DNA from: Balneolaceae bacterium
GTDB lineage: Bacteria > Bacteroidota > Rhodothermia > Balneolales > Balneolaceae
Reading direction: 5' to 3'
Length of the DNA: 64,000 nucleotides
NCBI GenBank assembly: GCA_034521495.1
Contig: JAXHMK010000012.1
Coordinates: 1 to 64,000 of the forward strand
Made by a program: the position numbers and the translations under genes
Shown here: piece by piece, positions 45,779 through 54,306 of the stretch
Position numbering within the stretch: the first letter of the stretch is position 1
Layout of the letters: each line of letters starts with the position of its first letter
The notes under the pieces: model-generated
What the model was told of the DNA's origin: nothing
Databases searched by the model: none
Seen by the model: only the letters and a program-made list of their open reading frames with translations

Positions 45779-47005
45779 ATGAAAAATATTCAAAAAGTTT
45801 TAATGCTTCTGTTGGCACTTACTATAACAGTTTTTCAATTGATTGGTTGTTCCGAAAATAACAGCGGTACTGCAAAACAGGTTGATGACGGTGAAGTAAA
45901 TGTTGTCTATGAAACCGATTTGTACTTCCAGTTACCTTCTTCTATCAATGAGGTATATGAATCCGAAGAGTTTGATTTTCACGTTCAAACAGTGGTTGAG
46001 AATGTTGATATTGTTTGGGGAATGGCTTTCTTACCAAATGGAGATATGATTATTACTAAACGAGATGGAGATATGCATCTTATTCGAGATGGAGTGTTGG
46101 TTGAAGAACCGATTGCAGGAGTACCGGAAGTATGGGCTGAAGGCCAGGGTGGTTTGTTAGATATCCAGCCACACCCTCAATATGATGAAAACGGTTGGCT
46201 CTACTTCAGTTATTCGAAGCCAGGTTCCGGAGGTGCAAACACAGCGATAATGAGAGCACGCTATGATGATGAATCCCATTCTTTAGTGGATAATGAAGAA
46301 CTGTACTCGGCTACTCCTTTTACCGACAGGGGTCAGCATTTTGGCAGCCGAATCTCATTTGATTCAAATGGATATCTTTACTTTTCAATTGGCGACAGAG
46401 GCAACAGAGATGAAAATCCACAGGATATTAACCGAGACGGTGGAAAGATCTATCGCCTGCATGATGACGGGAGTATTCCACAAGACAATCCATTTGTAGG
46501 AGAAGATGGAATAGATGCTGTATATACGTATGGAGTTCGGAATCCTCAGGGAATGGACGTTCATCCTGAAACGGGAATTATCTGGACGAATGAACATGGA
46601 CCAAGAGGAGGAGATGAAATTAACGTGCACGATGAGGGCGGCTTAAATTTTGGCTGGCCGGAAATCTCCTACGGTATTAATTACAACGGTACATCATTTA
46701 CGGATGATACTGTACGAGCAGGAATGGAACAGCCGGTTTGGTACTGGGATCCCTCGATAGCGCCTTCCGGGATGACATTTGTAACAAGTAATCACTATCC
46801 AGGCTGGCAAGGCGACATCCTGAATGGGGCCTTAGCTTTTCAGTTAATCTCCAGGATTGTTGTTGATGGAGAAGAGTTTGTTAAAGAAGAACGAATATTG
46901 GAAGGAATCGGACGAATAAGAGACGTGGAAGAAGCTCCGGATGGATATATCTATTTCACCAACGAATCGAATGGGACGATTAACAGGATTTTACCGGTTG
47001 AGTGA
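45779..47005 (+). CDS. PQQ-dependent sugar (glucose/sorbosone) dehydrogenase-like lipoprotein
   Basis: A 408-residue lipoprotein (lipobox L-I-G-C, Cys24 from the ATG at 45779) with a soluble quinoprotein glucose/sorbosone dehydrogenase beta-propeller. Visible are V-W-G-M-A-F-L-P-N-G-D-M, E-G-Q-G-G-L-L-D-I, G-Q-H-F-G-S-R-I, Y-G-V-R-N-P-Q-G-M-D, N-E-H-G-P-R-G-G-D-E-I-N and P-S-G-M-T-F. The family oxidises aldose sugars in the periplasm using PQQ. No PQQ synthesis genes are present here, so cofactor supply cannot be judged. It diverges from the FAD oxidoreductase gene; co-regulation is possible. Confidence 0.9.
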   Translation: MKNIQKVLMLLLALTITVFQLIGCSENNSGTAKQVDDGEVNVVYETDLYFQLPSSINEVYESEEFDFHVQTVVENVDIVWGMAFLPNGDMIITKRDGDMHLIRDGVLVEEPIAGVPEVWAEGQGGLLDIQPHPQYDENGWLYFSYSKPGSGGANTAIMRARYDDESHSLVDNEELYSATPFTDRGQHFGSRISFDSNGYLYFSIGDRGNRDENPQDINRDGGKIYRLHDDGSIPQDNPFVGEDGIDAVYTYGVRNPQGMDVHPETGIIWTNEHGPRGGDEINVHDEGGLNFGWPEISYGINYNGTSFTDDTVRAGMEQPVWYWDPSIAPSGMTFVTSNHYPGWQGDILNGALAFQLISRIVVDGEEFVKEERILEGIGRIRDVEEAPDGYIYFTNESNGTINRILPVE

Positions 47006-47019
47006 GAATTAGAACGTAA

Positions 47020-47102
47020 AAAACCTCCAAGGTTTACTATTAAAAAAGTGATAAGCAGGAAGAAATTCCTAAACGTTATGTATGAAAAACCTTGGAGGTT
47101 TT
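47020..47102. repeat. Perfect 16-bp inverted repeat, 51-base spacer
   Basis: AAAACCTCCAAGGTTT (47020-47035) and AAACCTTGGAGGTTTT (47087-47102) are exact reverse complements. Each arm is itself nearly palindromic (AACCT...AGGTT), so it can form either one long stem or two small ones. A CGCTTCAAGG motif shared with the 27.3-kb repeat follows at 47106. It lies between convergent genes. Confidence 0.7.
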
Positions 47103-47119
47103 CAACGCTTCAAGGAATT

Positions 47120-47156
47120 CCCCTCCTTGCGATGTTTTTTTCATCGTAGGGAGGGG
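47120..47156. terminator. Hairpin between convergent genes, probable bidirectional terminator
   Basis: CCCCTCCTTGCGATG (47120-47134) pairs with CATCGTAGGGAGGGG (47142-47156) with about three mismatches around a loop of seven T. It lies 17 bases after the pntB stop on the minus strand and downstream of the sugar dehydrogenase on the plus strand. There is no clear T-tract immediately outside the stem, so termination strength is uncertain. Confidence 0.5.
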
Positions 47157-47172
47157 ACTAAGGGGTGGGTTT

Positions 47173-48591
47173 TTAATCCAACTCTTTAATCGCAGTAGCC
47201 AATTCCTGCAACGACTTCTTGGCATCGCCAAAGAACATCTGATTTTTGTCATCGTAGAAAAGTGCATTATCAATTCCGGCATAACCAGGACTTAAACTTC
47301 GCTTAAAGATGATGGTTCGTTTGGCTTCATCAACATTCAGAATCGGCATTCCATAAATAGGACTTCCGGGGGATGTTTTTGCAGCCGGATTTACCACATC
47401 ATTAGCCCCGATAATCAGAACTACATCCGTGGATGAGAATTCAGGATTAATCTCTTCCAAATCGTAAAGTTCATCGTACGGTACATCTGCTTCAGCCAAT
47501 AACACATTCATATGGCCCGGCATTCGTCCCGCAACAGGGTGAATAGCATATTTTACTTCAACTCCTTTTTCTTCGAGCAGGTTGGCAACTTCCTTCAATA
47601 CATGCTGTGCCTGTGCTACAGCCAATCCATAACCGGGAGCAATCACTACTTTTTTGGCATATGAACACTGAATAGCCACATCATCGGCAAAGGTCTGTTG
47701 AACGGTTTTGTCAGAATCACCTGTTGCAGCCGGGCCTTCATCGCTGCCGCCAAAAGCACCAAAGAGAACATTAGGTAAAGTACGGTTCATCGCTTTACAC
47801 ATGATGTTGGTAAGAATCAAACCGGCTGCTCCTACCAGTGCACCACTGATAATCAGAAGATTGTTTCCAAGTACAAACCCGGCCATCGAGGCAGCAATTC
47901 CAGAGTAGGAGTTCAACAGGGATATGACTACCGGCATATCGGCGCCGCCAATCGGGAGTACTGTTAACACACCAATCAACAATGCCAAACCAAAAAGGCA
48001 CCAAAAAATAACCTGATTTGTCGGATCAACAGTAAACCATCCAACAAGAACCAGGGCAATGGCAGTTAGAAGTAGATTGATGATATTCTGACCGGGAAGG
48101 GCAATTCGGCCTCCTCCGATAAATCCTTTCAATTTTCCGAAGGCGATATAACTTCCAGTGAAGGTAATGGAACCAATGAGGATACTTAAACCTGTGGTTA
48201 CAAGAGACTGAATATCAAAAAGTGTGGCATCCAGCCGGGCCAGTTCTCCCCAGGCTACGAGTGCTGAGGCACCACCGCCAAAACCGTTGAAGATAGCCAC
48301 CATCTCCGGCATCGCGGTCATTTCCACTTTTTTGGCTGCAAATGCACCAATCACGGATCCGATAACAACTCCGGCAATAATCAATTCAAAGCTTACAATT
48401 TCCTGATCGAAAAGTGTGACGGCAACACCAATAAACATTCCTAAGGATGCAAGCTGATTTCCGGATCTCGCAGTTGCAGGAGATCCCAGCCGTTTGATCC
48501 CAATGATAAAAAATCCAGTGGCGACCAGGTAGATTAACTGAATAACATTTGGTAAAAAGGATTGAATGGCTTCAGGTAAAAACTGGCTCAT
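47173..48591 (-). CDS. pntB: NAD(P) transhydrogenase subunit beta
   Basis: A 472-residue membrane subunit of the proton-translocating transhydrogenase that reduces NADP+ with NADH. It has about nine transmembrane helices (1-270) and then the NADP-binding domain III with V-I-A-P-G-Y-G-L-A-V-A-Q-A-Q, H-P-V-A-G-R-M-P-G-H-M-N-V-L-L-A-E-A and I-G-A-N-D-V-V-N-P-A. Last gene of pntAA-pntAB-pntB; its start overlaps the stop of the 96-residue subunit by 4 bases. The operon points to NADPH supply, possibly for the thioredoxin reductase encoded divergently. Confidence 0.96.
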   Translation of the reverse strand: MSQFLPEAIQSFLPNVIQLIYLVATGFFIIGIKRLGSPATARSGNQLASLGMFIGVAVTLFDQEIVSFELIIAGVVIGSVIGAFAAKKVEMTAMPEMVAIFNGFGGGASALVAWGELARLDATLFDIQSLVTTGLSILIGSITFTGSYIAFGKLKGFIGGGRIALPGQNIINLLLTAIALVLVGWFTVDPTNQVIFWCLFGLALLIGVLTVLPIGGADMPVVISLLNSYSGIAASMAGFVLGNNLLIISGALVGAAGLILTNIMCKAMNRTLPNVLFGAFGGSDEGPAATGDSDKTVQQTFADDVAIQCSYAKKVVIAPGYGLAVAQAQHVLKEVANLLEEKGVEVKYAIHPVAGRMPGHMNVLLAEADVPYDELYDLEEINPEFSSTDVVLIIGANDVVNPAAKTSPGSPIYGMPILNVDEAKRTIIFKRSLSPGYAGIDNALFYDDKNQMFFGDAKKSLQELATAIKELD

Positions 48592-48878
48592 TGATCATCC
48601 TCCTTTTTTTTAAACATTTCGAGCATACGGTCGGTAACCATAAATCCCCCAACCACATTAATGGTGGCAAAGATGATGGCGGCAAAACCGATCCAGTGCG
48701 AGAATGCACTTCCGGAAGCTCCGGAAATAATTAAAGCACCGATAAGTGTGATTCCCGAAATAGCATTTGCACCCGACATGAGGGGTGTATGTAGTGTTGG
48801 AGGTACCTTTGAGATTAGTTCAAAGCCTACAAAAGAAGCCAGAACAAAAATAAATAGATTAAAAATCAGATCTTCCAT
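48588..48878 (-). CDS. pntAB: NAD(P) transhydrogenase subunit alpha, part 2
   Basis: A 96-residue subunit with three transmembrane helices: F-N-L-F-I-F-V-L-A-S-F-V-G-F, A-I-S-G-I-T-L-I-G-A-L-I, and A-A-I-I-F-A-T-I-N-V-V-G-G-F. The conserved P-P-T-L-H-T-P-L-M-S-G-A-N-A-I-S-G motif is present. It is the membrane segment that is fused to PntA in enterobacteria and separate in most other bacteria. 57 bases after the NAD-binding subunit gene and overlapping pntB. Confidence 0.95.
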   Translation of the reverse strand: MEDLIFNLFIFVLASFVGFELISKVPPTLHTPLMSGANAISGITLIGALIISGASGSAFSHWIGFAAIIFATINVVGGFMVTDRMLEMFKKKEDDQ

Positions 48879-48935
48879 GTTAAAAGTATTGAGTCATGAG
48901 TATTGAGTAGTGAGAATGTGTTGTAAGTAGTTAGG

Positions 48936-50063
48936 CTAACTATTCTCTTTTACAAATGGTGAAACAATTTCACCTTCGTTCGTGATGGTAGCATTCAGTA
49001 TAATCTCATCTTCAAAATTAAAATTTGGTTTACCGTCTTCTATCAACAGATCGAGCAGTGAAAGTAAATTTTTTGAGTAGAGTTTACTGGCGTGGAAAGC
49101 AAGGGAACTTGGCAGATTCAGTGGGCCTCCAATGAGTACTCCATTGTGATTAATCGTTTCTCCAGGTTCAGTGACTTCGCAATTTCCACCTTGCTCAGCA
49201 GCGATATCTACAACTACAGAACCGGGTTTCATATCCTCAACCATTGCTTTAGTTACCAGCAGCGGCGCAGGTTTTCCCGGGATAAGCGCCGTAGTAATAA
49301 CGATATCCGATTTTTTAACATGCTCGTGTATCACTTCACGTTGTCTCTCCTGGTTGCTTTTTGAAAGCTCTTTGGCATATCCACCATCGGATTCGGTTTC
49401 CTCCTTCTCAAGAGGAACTTCTACAAATGTTGCCCCTAAACTTTCCACTTGCTCTTTAACCTCGGGGCGGATATCAAACGATTCAACCACAGATCCTAAT
49501 CGTTTAGCGGTGGCTATGGCCTGTAATCCCGCAACACCAGCTCCTAATACCAGAACTTTCGCCGGACGAATTGTACCAGCTGCGGTCATCATCATCGGCA
49601 TATATTTGTCAAGATGATCGGCACCAATCAGGGCAGCTTTATATCCTGCAATGTTACTCATCGAAGAGAGAGCATCCATCGACTGAGCCCGGCTGATTCT
49701 TGGAATAGTATCCATTGCCATGGCTCTTATTCCCTGTTTTTTCAACAGATCAACATAATCTCCATTTTGAAGCGGCCAGATAAACGAGATCAGAACGGTT
49801 CCTTCCTTAAGTTTTTTTACCGTTTCCTCTTCCGGTGCCTGTACAGCTAAATAGAGATCACATTTTTCGAGAATAGCCTCTCTTTTTGATTCAATGGTAG
49901 CACCGGCCTCTTTATACTGTTCATCTGTGTAGCTTGAGGCAACACCTGCATCCTTTTCGAGCCAAACATCCAGGCCGAGTGAAATTAATTTCTCTGCACC
50001 TTCCGGTGTTAACGCTACACGTTTTTCGTTCTTCTGAGTCTCCTTACAAACTCCAACTATCAA
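48936..50063 (-). CDS. pntAA: NAD(P) transhydrogenase subunit alpha, part 1 (NAD-binding)
   Basis: A 375-residue soluble NAD(H)-binding domain I of transhydrogenase, related to alanine dehydrogenase. Shows K-E-T-Q-K-N-E-K-R-V-A-L-T-P at the start, then Q-S-M-D-A-L-S-S-M-S-N-I-A-G-Y, the Rossmann G-A-G-V-A-G-L-Q-A and the mobile loop region around G-G-Y-A-K-E-L. First gene of the pnt operon. A ~200-base region separates it from divergent trxB. Confidence 0.95.
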   Translation of the reverse strand: MIVGVCKETQKNEKRVALTPEGAEKLISLGLDVWLEKDAGVASSYTDEQYKEAGATIESKREAILEKCDLYLAVQAPEEETVKKLKEGTVLISFIWPLQNGDYVDLLKKQGIRAMAMDTIPRISRAQSMDALSSMSNIAGYKAALIGADHLDKYMPMMMTAAGTIRPAKVLVLGAGVAGLQAIATAKRLGSVVESFDIRPEVKEQVESLGATFVEVPLEKEETESDGGYAKELSKSNQERQREVIHEHVKKSDIVITTALIPGKPAPLLVTKAMVEDMKPGSVVVDIAAEQGGNCEVTEPGETINHNGVLIGGPLNLPSSLAFHASKLYSKNLLSLLDLLIEDGKPNFNFEDEIILNATITNEGEIVSPFVKENS

Positions 50064-50260
50064 TGTTAGTCCTCCGTTGTCATGATTTCAGGTAACTTAG
50101 CGATTTTTATTCTATTTGCAACACGTGGTCGTTATTAGAAATAATTCTTTTTTAAAGTAAGAAATCTTGTTTAAAAGTTATCATATTGATAGATATTATT
50201 GACTATAACAACGCATGATTTTTCTTACCTTTAAAAAGAAAAATAAAAAAGTGTACTAAA

Positions 50261-51241
50261 ATGGAAGATATACAAGATAAAACTTTAGATGTAGTAATAA
50301 TCGGAAGCGGACCTGCAGGGCTAACAGCCGCGCTCTATGCTGCCCGCGCCGATCTGAATCCTGTGATTTTTGAAGGACCTGAACCCGGTGGTCAATTGAT
50401 GCAAACCACTGATGTTGAAAACTATCCCGGCTACCCGGAAGGAGTGATGGGTCCCAAAATGATGGAAGATTTTCGCGAACAGGCCACACGCTTCGGTGCC
50501 GATTGCCGATACGGATATGTAACAGATATTAACTTTGAGAAGCGGCCGTACAAACTTACAGTTGATGAAGAAACAACACTGTATGCAAAATCAATTATTA
50601 TCTCGACAGGTGCTTCCGCAAAGTGGTTAAATTTGCCAAGTGAACAGAGACTGAGAGGGAAGGGAGTGAGTGCTTGTGCAACCTGTGATGGGGCTTTTTT
50701 CCGGGATCAACATGTGATTATTGTGGGGGGCGGAGATACCGCAATGGAAGAAGCTACATTCCTGACAAAGTTCGCCTCAAAAGTAACAGTTATTCACCGA
50801 AGAGATGAACTCCGGGCTTCCAAAGCGATGCAAACACGCGCATTCAATAACGAGAAAATTGAATTTATGTGGGATTCCGAACTCCAGGAAGTTTTGGGTG
50901 AAAAAGTGGTTGAAGGTGTAAAGATCTACAATAATAAAACGGAAGAGGTTACCACTCTTGATGATGTAACCGGCGTATTTATTGCAATTGGCCACAAACC
51001 GAATACCGATCTCTTTAAAGGCGTACTTACCATGGATGATGTTGGATATATCCAAACGAAAGGCCAATCTACCGAAACAGATCTGCCCGGAATTTTTGCC
51101 AGCGGCGATGCGATGGACCCAATCTATCGTCAGGCTGTAACTGCTGCCGGAACCGGATGCCGTGCTGCGTTAGATGCTGAGCGATATTTGGCTGAAAACG
51201 AAATTGACGAGGAAGCGCTCGCCCAAGAACACTGGAAATAA
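50261..51241 (+). CDS. trxB: Thioredoxin-disulfide reductase
   Basis: A 326-residue low-molecular-weight FAD/NADPH enzyme that reduces thioredoxin. FAD motif G-S-G-P-A-G at 15-20, redox-active C-A-T-C at 139-142, NADPH motif G-G-G-D-T-A-M-E-E-A, and the C-terminal G-I-F-A-S-G-D FAD loop. Its divergent neighbour is the transhydrogenase operon, a plausible functional link through NADPH. A GC-rich hairpin terminator follows the stop. Confidence 0.95.
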   Translation: MEDIQDKTLDVVIIGSGPAGLTAALYAARADLNPVIFEGPEPGGQLMQTTDVENYPGYPEGVMGPKMMEDFREQATRFGADCRYGYVTDINFEKRPYKLTVDEETTLYAKSIIISTGASAKWLNLPSEQRLRGKGVSACATCDGAFFRDQHVIIVGGGDTAMEEATFLTKFASKVTVIHRRDELRASKAMQTRAFNNEKIEFMWDSELQEVLGEKVVEGVKIYNNKTEEVTTLDDVTGVFIAIGHKPNTDLFKGVLTMDDVGYIQTKGQSTETDLPGIFASGDAMDPIYRQAVTAAGTGCRAALDAERYLAENEIDEEALAQEHWK

Positions 51242-51247
51242 ACGTAA

Positions 51248-51266
51248 CCCGGCTCGCCGAGCCGGG
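51248..51266 (+). terminator. GC-rich hairpin after trxB
   Basis: CCCGGCTC-GCC-GAGCCGGG is a perfect 8-bp stem with a 3-base loop starting 7 bases after the trxB stop. A weak A/T-rich tract follows. A stem with the same GGCTCG/CGAGCC core but a longer loop occurs after the Gfo/Idh gene at 61364-61406. Confidence 0.75.
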
Positions 51267-51309
51267 GATAAAATCTTAGATTTGTAGTGTTACAATCTTT
51301 AAAAAAGTA

Positions 51310-51547
51310 TAGTCAATCAGGTAGCCACAAAAACACGAAATCACAAAATTTTTAGTGTTTTTGTACCCTCTTTTCAAGTTGACTATTAAATTGATTTATT
51401 GATCCTAATACTATATTAATTTACCAGTTGCTACAGTAGCAATTCATCGGATGAGTATATTTATTTAGAATAATGGTTCTGTTTGTTTCACTTATCCGTT
51501 GAATATCTAATTCAAACTTTGATAGGAGAGTCCCCCTTTGAAGGGGG
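51310..51547. repeat. Nested palindrome and CCCCCT hairpin in the trxB/DUF4342 gap
   Basis: TAGTCAA (51310-51316) pairs with TTGACTA (51378-51384), enclosing ACAAAAACAC (51327-51336) and GTGTTTTTGT (51355-51364). A second hairpin, CCCCCT-TTGA-AGGGGG, lies at 51532-51547. The ACAAAAACACGAA wording recalls the ACCACAAAGACAC palindromes around the GxxExxY gene, so this may be a degraded relative. No gene was seen between 51242 and 51619. Confidence 0.45.
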
Positions 51548-51619
51548 CAATGGGGGATGAAAAGAAAGTCGCTCGATCTATAAATTTGAATGTTAAGCGT
51601 TTACGCGTTTTGAAATCTC

Positions 51620-52021
51620 CTATTTCTTCTCAGATTCTGAATCTTCACCATTTCGCTTAGCTTCAGACTTCCTTTCCTCTTCTTCCTCTTCATCATCCTT
51701 AATCTCAATCACCTCCGCTTCCACTTCATATTCATCTTTCTCCTCCTCCTCTTCATCCACTTCTCGTTCGATGAATACTTTAGCATCATTTGCATAGAGG
51801 AGGATAGTGGAAACAGCAGTAATCAGGGGGGCATAAACTGCTAAGAGTGTTAAACCGGCAGCTCCAATTGTAAGTTGGCTCTGGAAAAGGATTTTTCCCT
51901 TTCTGTTCTTAATCAGAACACGCCGGGCATTACCTTCCTTTATGATTTTCTTGATTTGAGTAACAATTTCGTCAACGGTTCCGCGAATCTCTTCGAGAAT
52001 GGTTTTTTGTGTTGTTTCCAT
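51620..52021 (-). CDS. DUF4342-like membrane-associated protein with acidic tail
   Basis: From the ATG at 52021 this is 133 residues; an upstream ATG at 52069 would add 16 basic residues. The N-terminal ~55 residues match DUF4342 (V-T-Q-I-K-K-I-I-K-E-G-N-A-R-R-V-L-I-K-N) and are followed by a hydrophobic segment (~50-75). The tail is a long Glu/Asp/Lys-rich stretch ending E-S-E-K-K. Function unknown. It is divergent from comM, 93 bases away. Confidence 0.75.
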   Translation of the reverse strand: METTQKTILEEIRGTVDEIVTQIKKIIKEGNARRVLIKNRKGKILFQSQLTIGAAGLTLLAVYAPLITAVSTILLYANDAKVFIEREVDEEEEEKDEYEVEAEVIEIKDDEEEEEERKSEAKRNGEDSESEKK

Positions 52022-52114
52022 GATTTTACCGTTTCTTTTAGATTTTTTTGTAAGGGATTGGCTTTTCATAGTTCATACTACGAGAAGACCATTAATAAAG
52101 ATACAAAATCAGAT

Positions 52115-53656
52115 ATGCTTTCAAGAGTCTATTGCGCATCTACAATCGGCGTGGATGCCCGTTTAATCGAAGTTGAAGTAAATATGAGCGGCGGAGTGCC
52201 GAAATACTTTTTGGTAGGATTGCCCGACCGCGCTGTGAGCGAATCCAAAGACCGGATAGATGCCGCGCTTAAAAATGCAGGTGCTAATTTTCCAAGAGGG
52301 AAGATTACGGTGAACCTGGCTCCGGCCGATCTTCCCAAAGAGGGAAGTGCGTTTGATCTGCCGATAGCTGTGAGCTTGCTTGCCGTGTCGGGGCAGATAG
52401 AAACCGATAAACTGGAAAAATCTCTGATTGCAGGTGAACTGGCACTGGACGGACAGCTACGTCCGATCAAAGGAATTTTGCCGATGGTGGTGGAAGCGAG
52501 AGATCGGGGCCTGGAATATGTTCTGGTTCCAAAAGATAATGGGGCGGAAGCAGGCGTAGTGGAGGGAATCAACGTTGTGGCCTTTAACGACATCACCGAG
52601 GTGATGGAATGGCTGGAGGATGAGAATTCACACAGTATTATTGATATTGATCTTGAATCCCTGTTTCAGACAAACGGAGAACACGAGATACTCGATTTTG
52701 AAGATGTCCGTGGTCAGGAAAATGTGAAACGTGCATTGGAAGTGGCAGCGGCCGGACTTCACAATGTAATTATGGTCGGTCCGCCCGGTTCGGGAAAAAC
52801 GATGATGGCCCGCCGGCTGCCCACTATTTTACCGCCGCTTTCCCTGGATGAAGCTCTTGAAACCACCAAAATTCATTCTGTTGCCGGATTGGTTCAGCCG
52901 GGAAAATCACTGGTGACCCGCCGTCCGTTCAGAAGTCCGCATCACACCGTTTCGGATGTGGCTCTTGTTGGCGGAGGAAGCATCCCCATGCCGGGTGAGA
53001 TTTCGATGGCGCATAATGGCGTCCTATTTTTGGATGAGCTACCAGAGTTCAAACGGAGTGCACTGGAAGTGATGCGTCAGCCATTGGAAGACGGAATCGT
53101 GAATATTTCGAGAGCGCGAATGAGTGTCAGTTACCCCAGCCGAATTATGTTGGTAGCGTCGATGAATCCATCTCCCACAGGTGATTGGTACGATCCAACC
53201 GATACAAACGGTGCCACAAATATGCAGATGCAGCGATATTTGGGGAAAATCAGCGGCCCGCTGTTGGACCGAATTGATCTGCACATCGATGTGGAAAAAG
53301 TGAGTTTTGATGAACTCTCAGCCAAAGCCAAAGGGGAGAGCTCCAAACAGATTCGCCAACGTGTTGTGGCTGCAAGAGAAATTCAAAACCGACGGTTTAT
53401 GGGAATTGAAAACGTTCATTCCAACGCTCAGATGAATACCAAGCTGGCCCGAAAAATCTGTCCGATTGACAAAGCCGGTGAAAATATGCTAAAAAAAGCG
53501 ATGAACACACTGGGGCTCTCCGCCCGCGCATACGACCGAATTCTAAAAGTCTCCCGAACCATCGCCGACCTCGAACGATCCGAAGAGATTCGAACGCATC
53601 ATATTGCCGAGGCGATTCAGTATCGGAGTTTGGATCGGGAAGGGTGGCTTGGATAG
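52115..53656 (+). CDS. comM: ComM/YifB family Mg chelatase-like AAA ATPase
   Basis: A 513-residue member of the ComM/YifB family; characterised ComM is a hexameric helicase promoting branch migration during natural transformation. The N-terminal Lon-like fold contains V-N-L-A-P-A-D-L-P-K-E-G-S-A-F-D-L-P. The AAA module has Walker A G-P-P-G-S-G-K-T, Walker B V-L-F-L-D-E-L-P-E-F and a sensor region A-S-M-N-P-S-P-T-G. The ATG at 52115 is preferred because the upstream in-frame codons run antisense through the DUF4342 gene and lack homology. Confidence 0.92.
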   Translation: MLSRVYCASTIGVDARLIEVEVNMSGGVPKYFLVGLPDRAVSESKDRIDAALKNAGANFPRGKITVNLAPADLPKEGSAFDLPIAVSLLAVSGQIETDKLEKSLIAGELALDGQLRPIKGILPMVVEARDRGLEYVLVPKDNGAEAGVVEGINVVAFNDITEVMEWLEDENSHSIIDIDLESLFQTNGEHEILDFEDVRGQENVKRALEVAAAGLHNVIMVGPPGSGKTMMARRLPTILPPLSLDEALETTKIHSVAGLVQPGKSLVTRRPFRSPHHTVSDVALVGGGSIPMPGEISMAHNGVLFLDELPEFKRSALEVMRQPLEDGIVNISRARMSVSYPSRIMLVASMNPSPTGDWYDPTDTNGATNMQMQRYLGKISGPLLDRIDLHIDVEKVSFDELSAKAKGESSKQIRQRVVAAREIQNRRFMGIENVHSNAQMNTKLARKICPIDKAGENMLKKAMNTLGLSARAYDRILKVSRTIADLERSEEIRTHHIAEAIQYRSLDREGWLG

Positions 53657-53667
53657 GTCTAAAGTTA

Positions 53668-54123
53668 TAAAGTCTAAAGTCCAAGGTTTATGAAAAAATT
53701 TAAGAGTTAATGATCTGATATGACAATAAGAATTTGAAGATTTGGAAATCTGGCAGGAGGCAAGGATTCTTTCGAAAATTATATTTCAATTGACTGAAGA
53801 AGAAGCTTTTAGAAAAGATTATAAACTAAAAAATCAAATAAAGGGATCTTCTGGATCAACAATGGATAATATTGCAGAGGGATTTGAAAGAAATGGAAAA
53901 GGGGAATTCATTCAATTCTTAAGCATAGCCAAAGGATCTTGTGGTGAAACAAGATCTCAATCTTATAGAGCATTTGACTATGAATACATCACCCACGGAG
54001 AATTAGATGATTTAGTAAATCGTTGCACAATATTAAGTAGAAAGATATCATCACTCATGGCTTATTTAAAGAATAGTAAGTTGGATGGTTCAAAGTATAA
54101 ACAACCTTAGACATTAGACTTTA
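53668..54123. repeat. Inverted repeats bracketing the four-helix-bundle gene
   Basis: A 21-base left arm (53668-53688, TAAAGTCTAAAGTCCAAGGTT) pairs with a 21-base right arm (54103-54123, AACCTTAGACATTAGACTTTA) with two mismatches. Both arms contain direct GTCTAAAGT-type repeats that continue outward (GGTCTAAAG before, TTAGACCTTG after). They bracket the coding region closely on both sides, 31 bases before the start and overlapping the last codons and stop. Confidence 0.7.
53720..54110 (+). CDS. Four-helix-bundle (S23/IVP-type) protein, start region out of frame
   Basis: A ~122-residue protein of the 23S-rRNA intervening-sequence/four-helix-bundle family: F-E-D-L-E-I-W-Q-E-A-R, Q-I-K-G-S-S-G-S-T-M-D-N-I-A-E-G-F-E-R and S-I-A-K-G-S-C-G-E-T-R-S-Q. 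Function unknown. The conserved N-terminal F-E-D-L lies in an open frame that begins just after a stop at 53727 with no ATG. The only good ATG (53720, M-T-I-R) is one base out of frame. Either one base is missing near 53731, or translation starts at the TTG at 53742. Confidence 0.8.
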
Positions 54124-54181
54124 GACCTTGAACAACATTCTTGCTGGGAACAAACTGGACCTAATTTCGTACGAAGAAACA

Positions 54182-54301
54182 ATGATGGAAATCAATAAAC
54201 AACACCCCATAACGATGGAACGAGAATATCAAACATATTGGAGAGGCAACTGGGTTTTTACCCTGCCGTTTATTCTGCTTTTGCTTTACCTGTTTATGTA
54301 G
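54182..54301 (+). CDS. Possible 39-residue single-span membrane peptide
   Basis: A short frame starting ATG-ATG encodes a charged N-terminus (M-M-E-I-N-K-Q-H, M-E-R-E-Y-Q-T-Y-W-R-G-N-W) followed by a clean C-terminal hydrophobic helix (F-T-L-P-F-I-L-L-L-L-Y-L-F-M) and a stop 5 bases before the convergent SDR gene. Composition is plausible for a small membrane protein. No family is recognised, and a chance frame is possible. Confidence 0.35.
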   Translation: MMEINKQHPITMEREYQTYWRGNWVFTLPFILLLLYLFM

Positions 54302-54306
54302 AGAGA

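Noticed and set aside
51875-52114. 80-codon N-terminal extension of comM
   Set aside because: It runs antisense through the DUF4342 gene and precedes the conserved family start.
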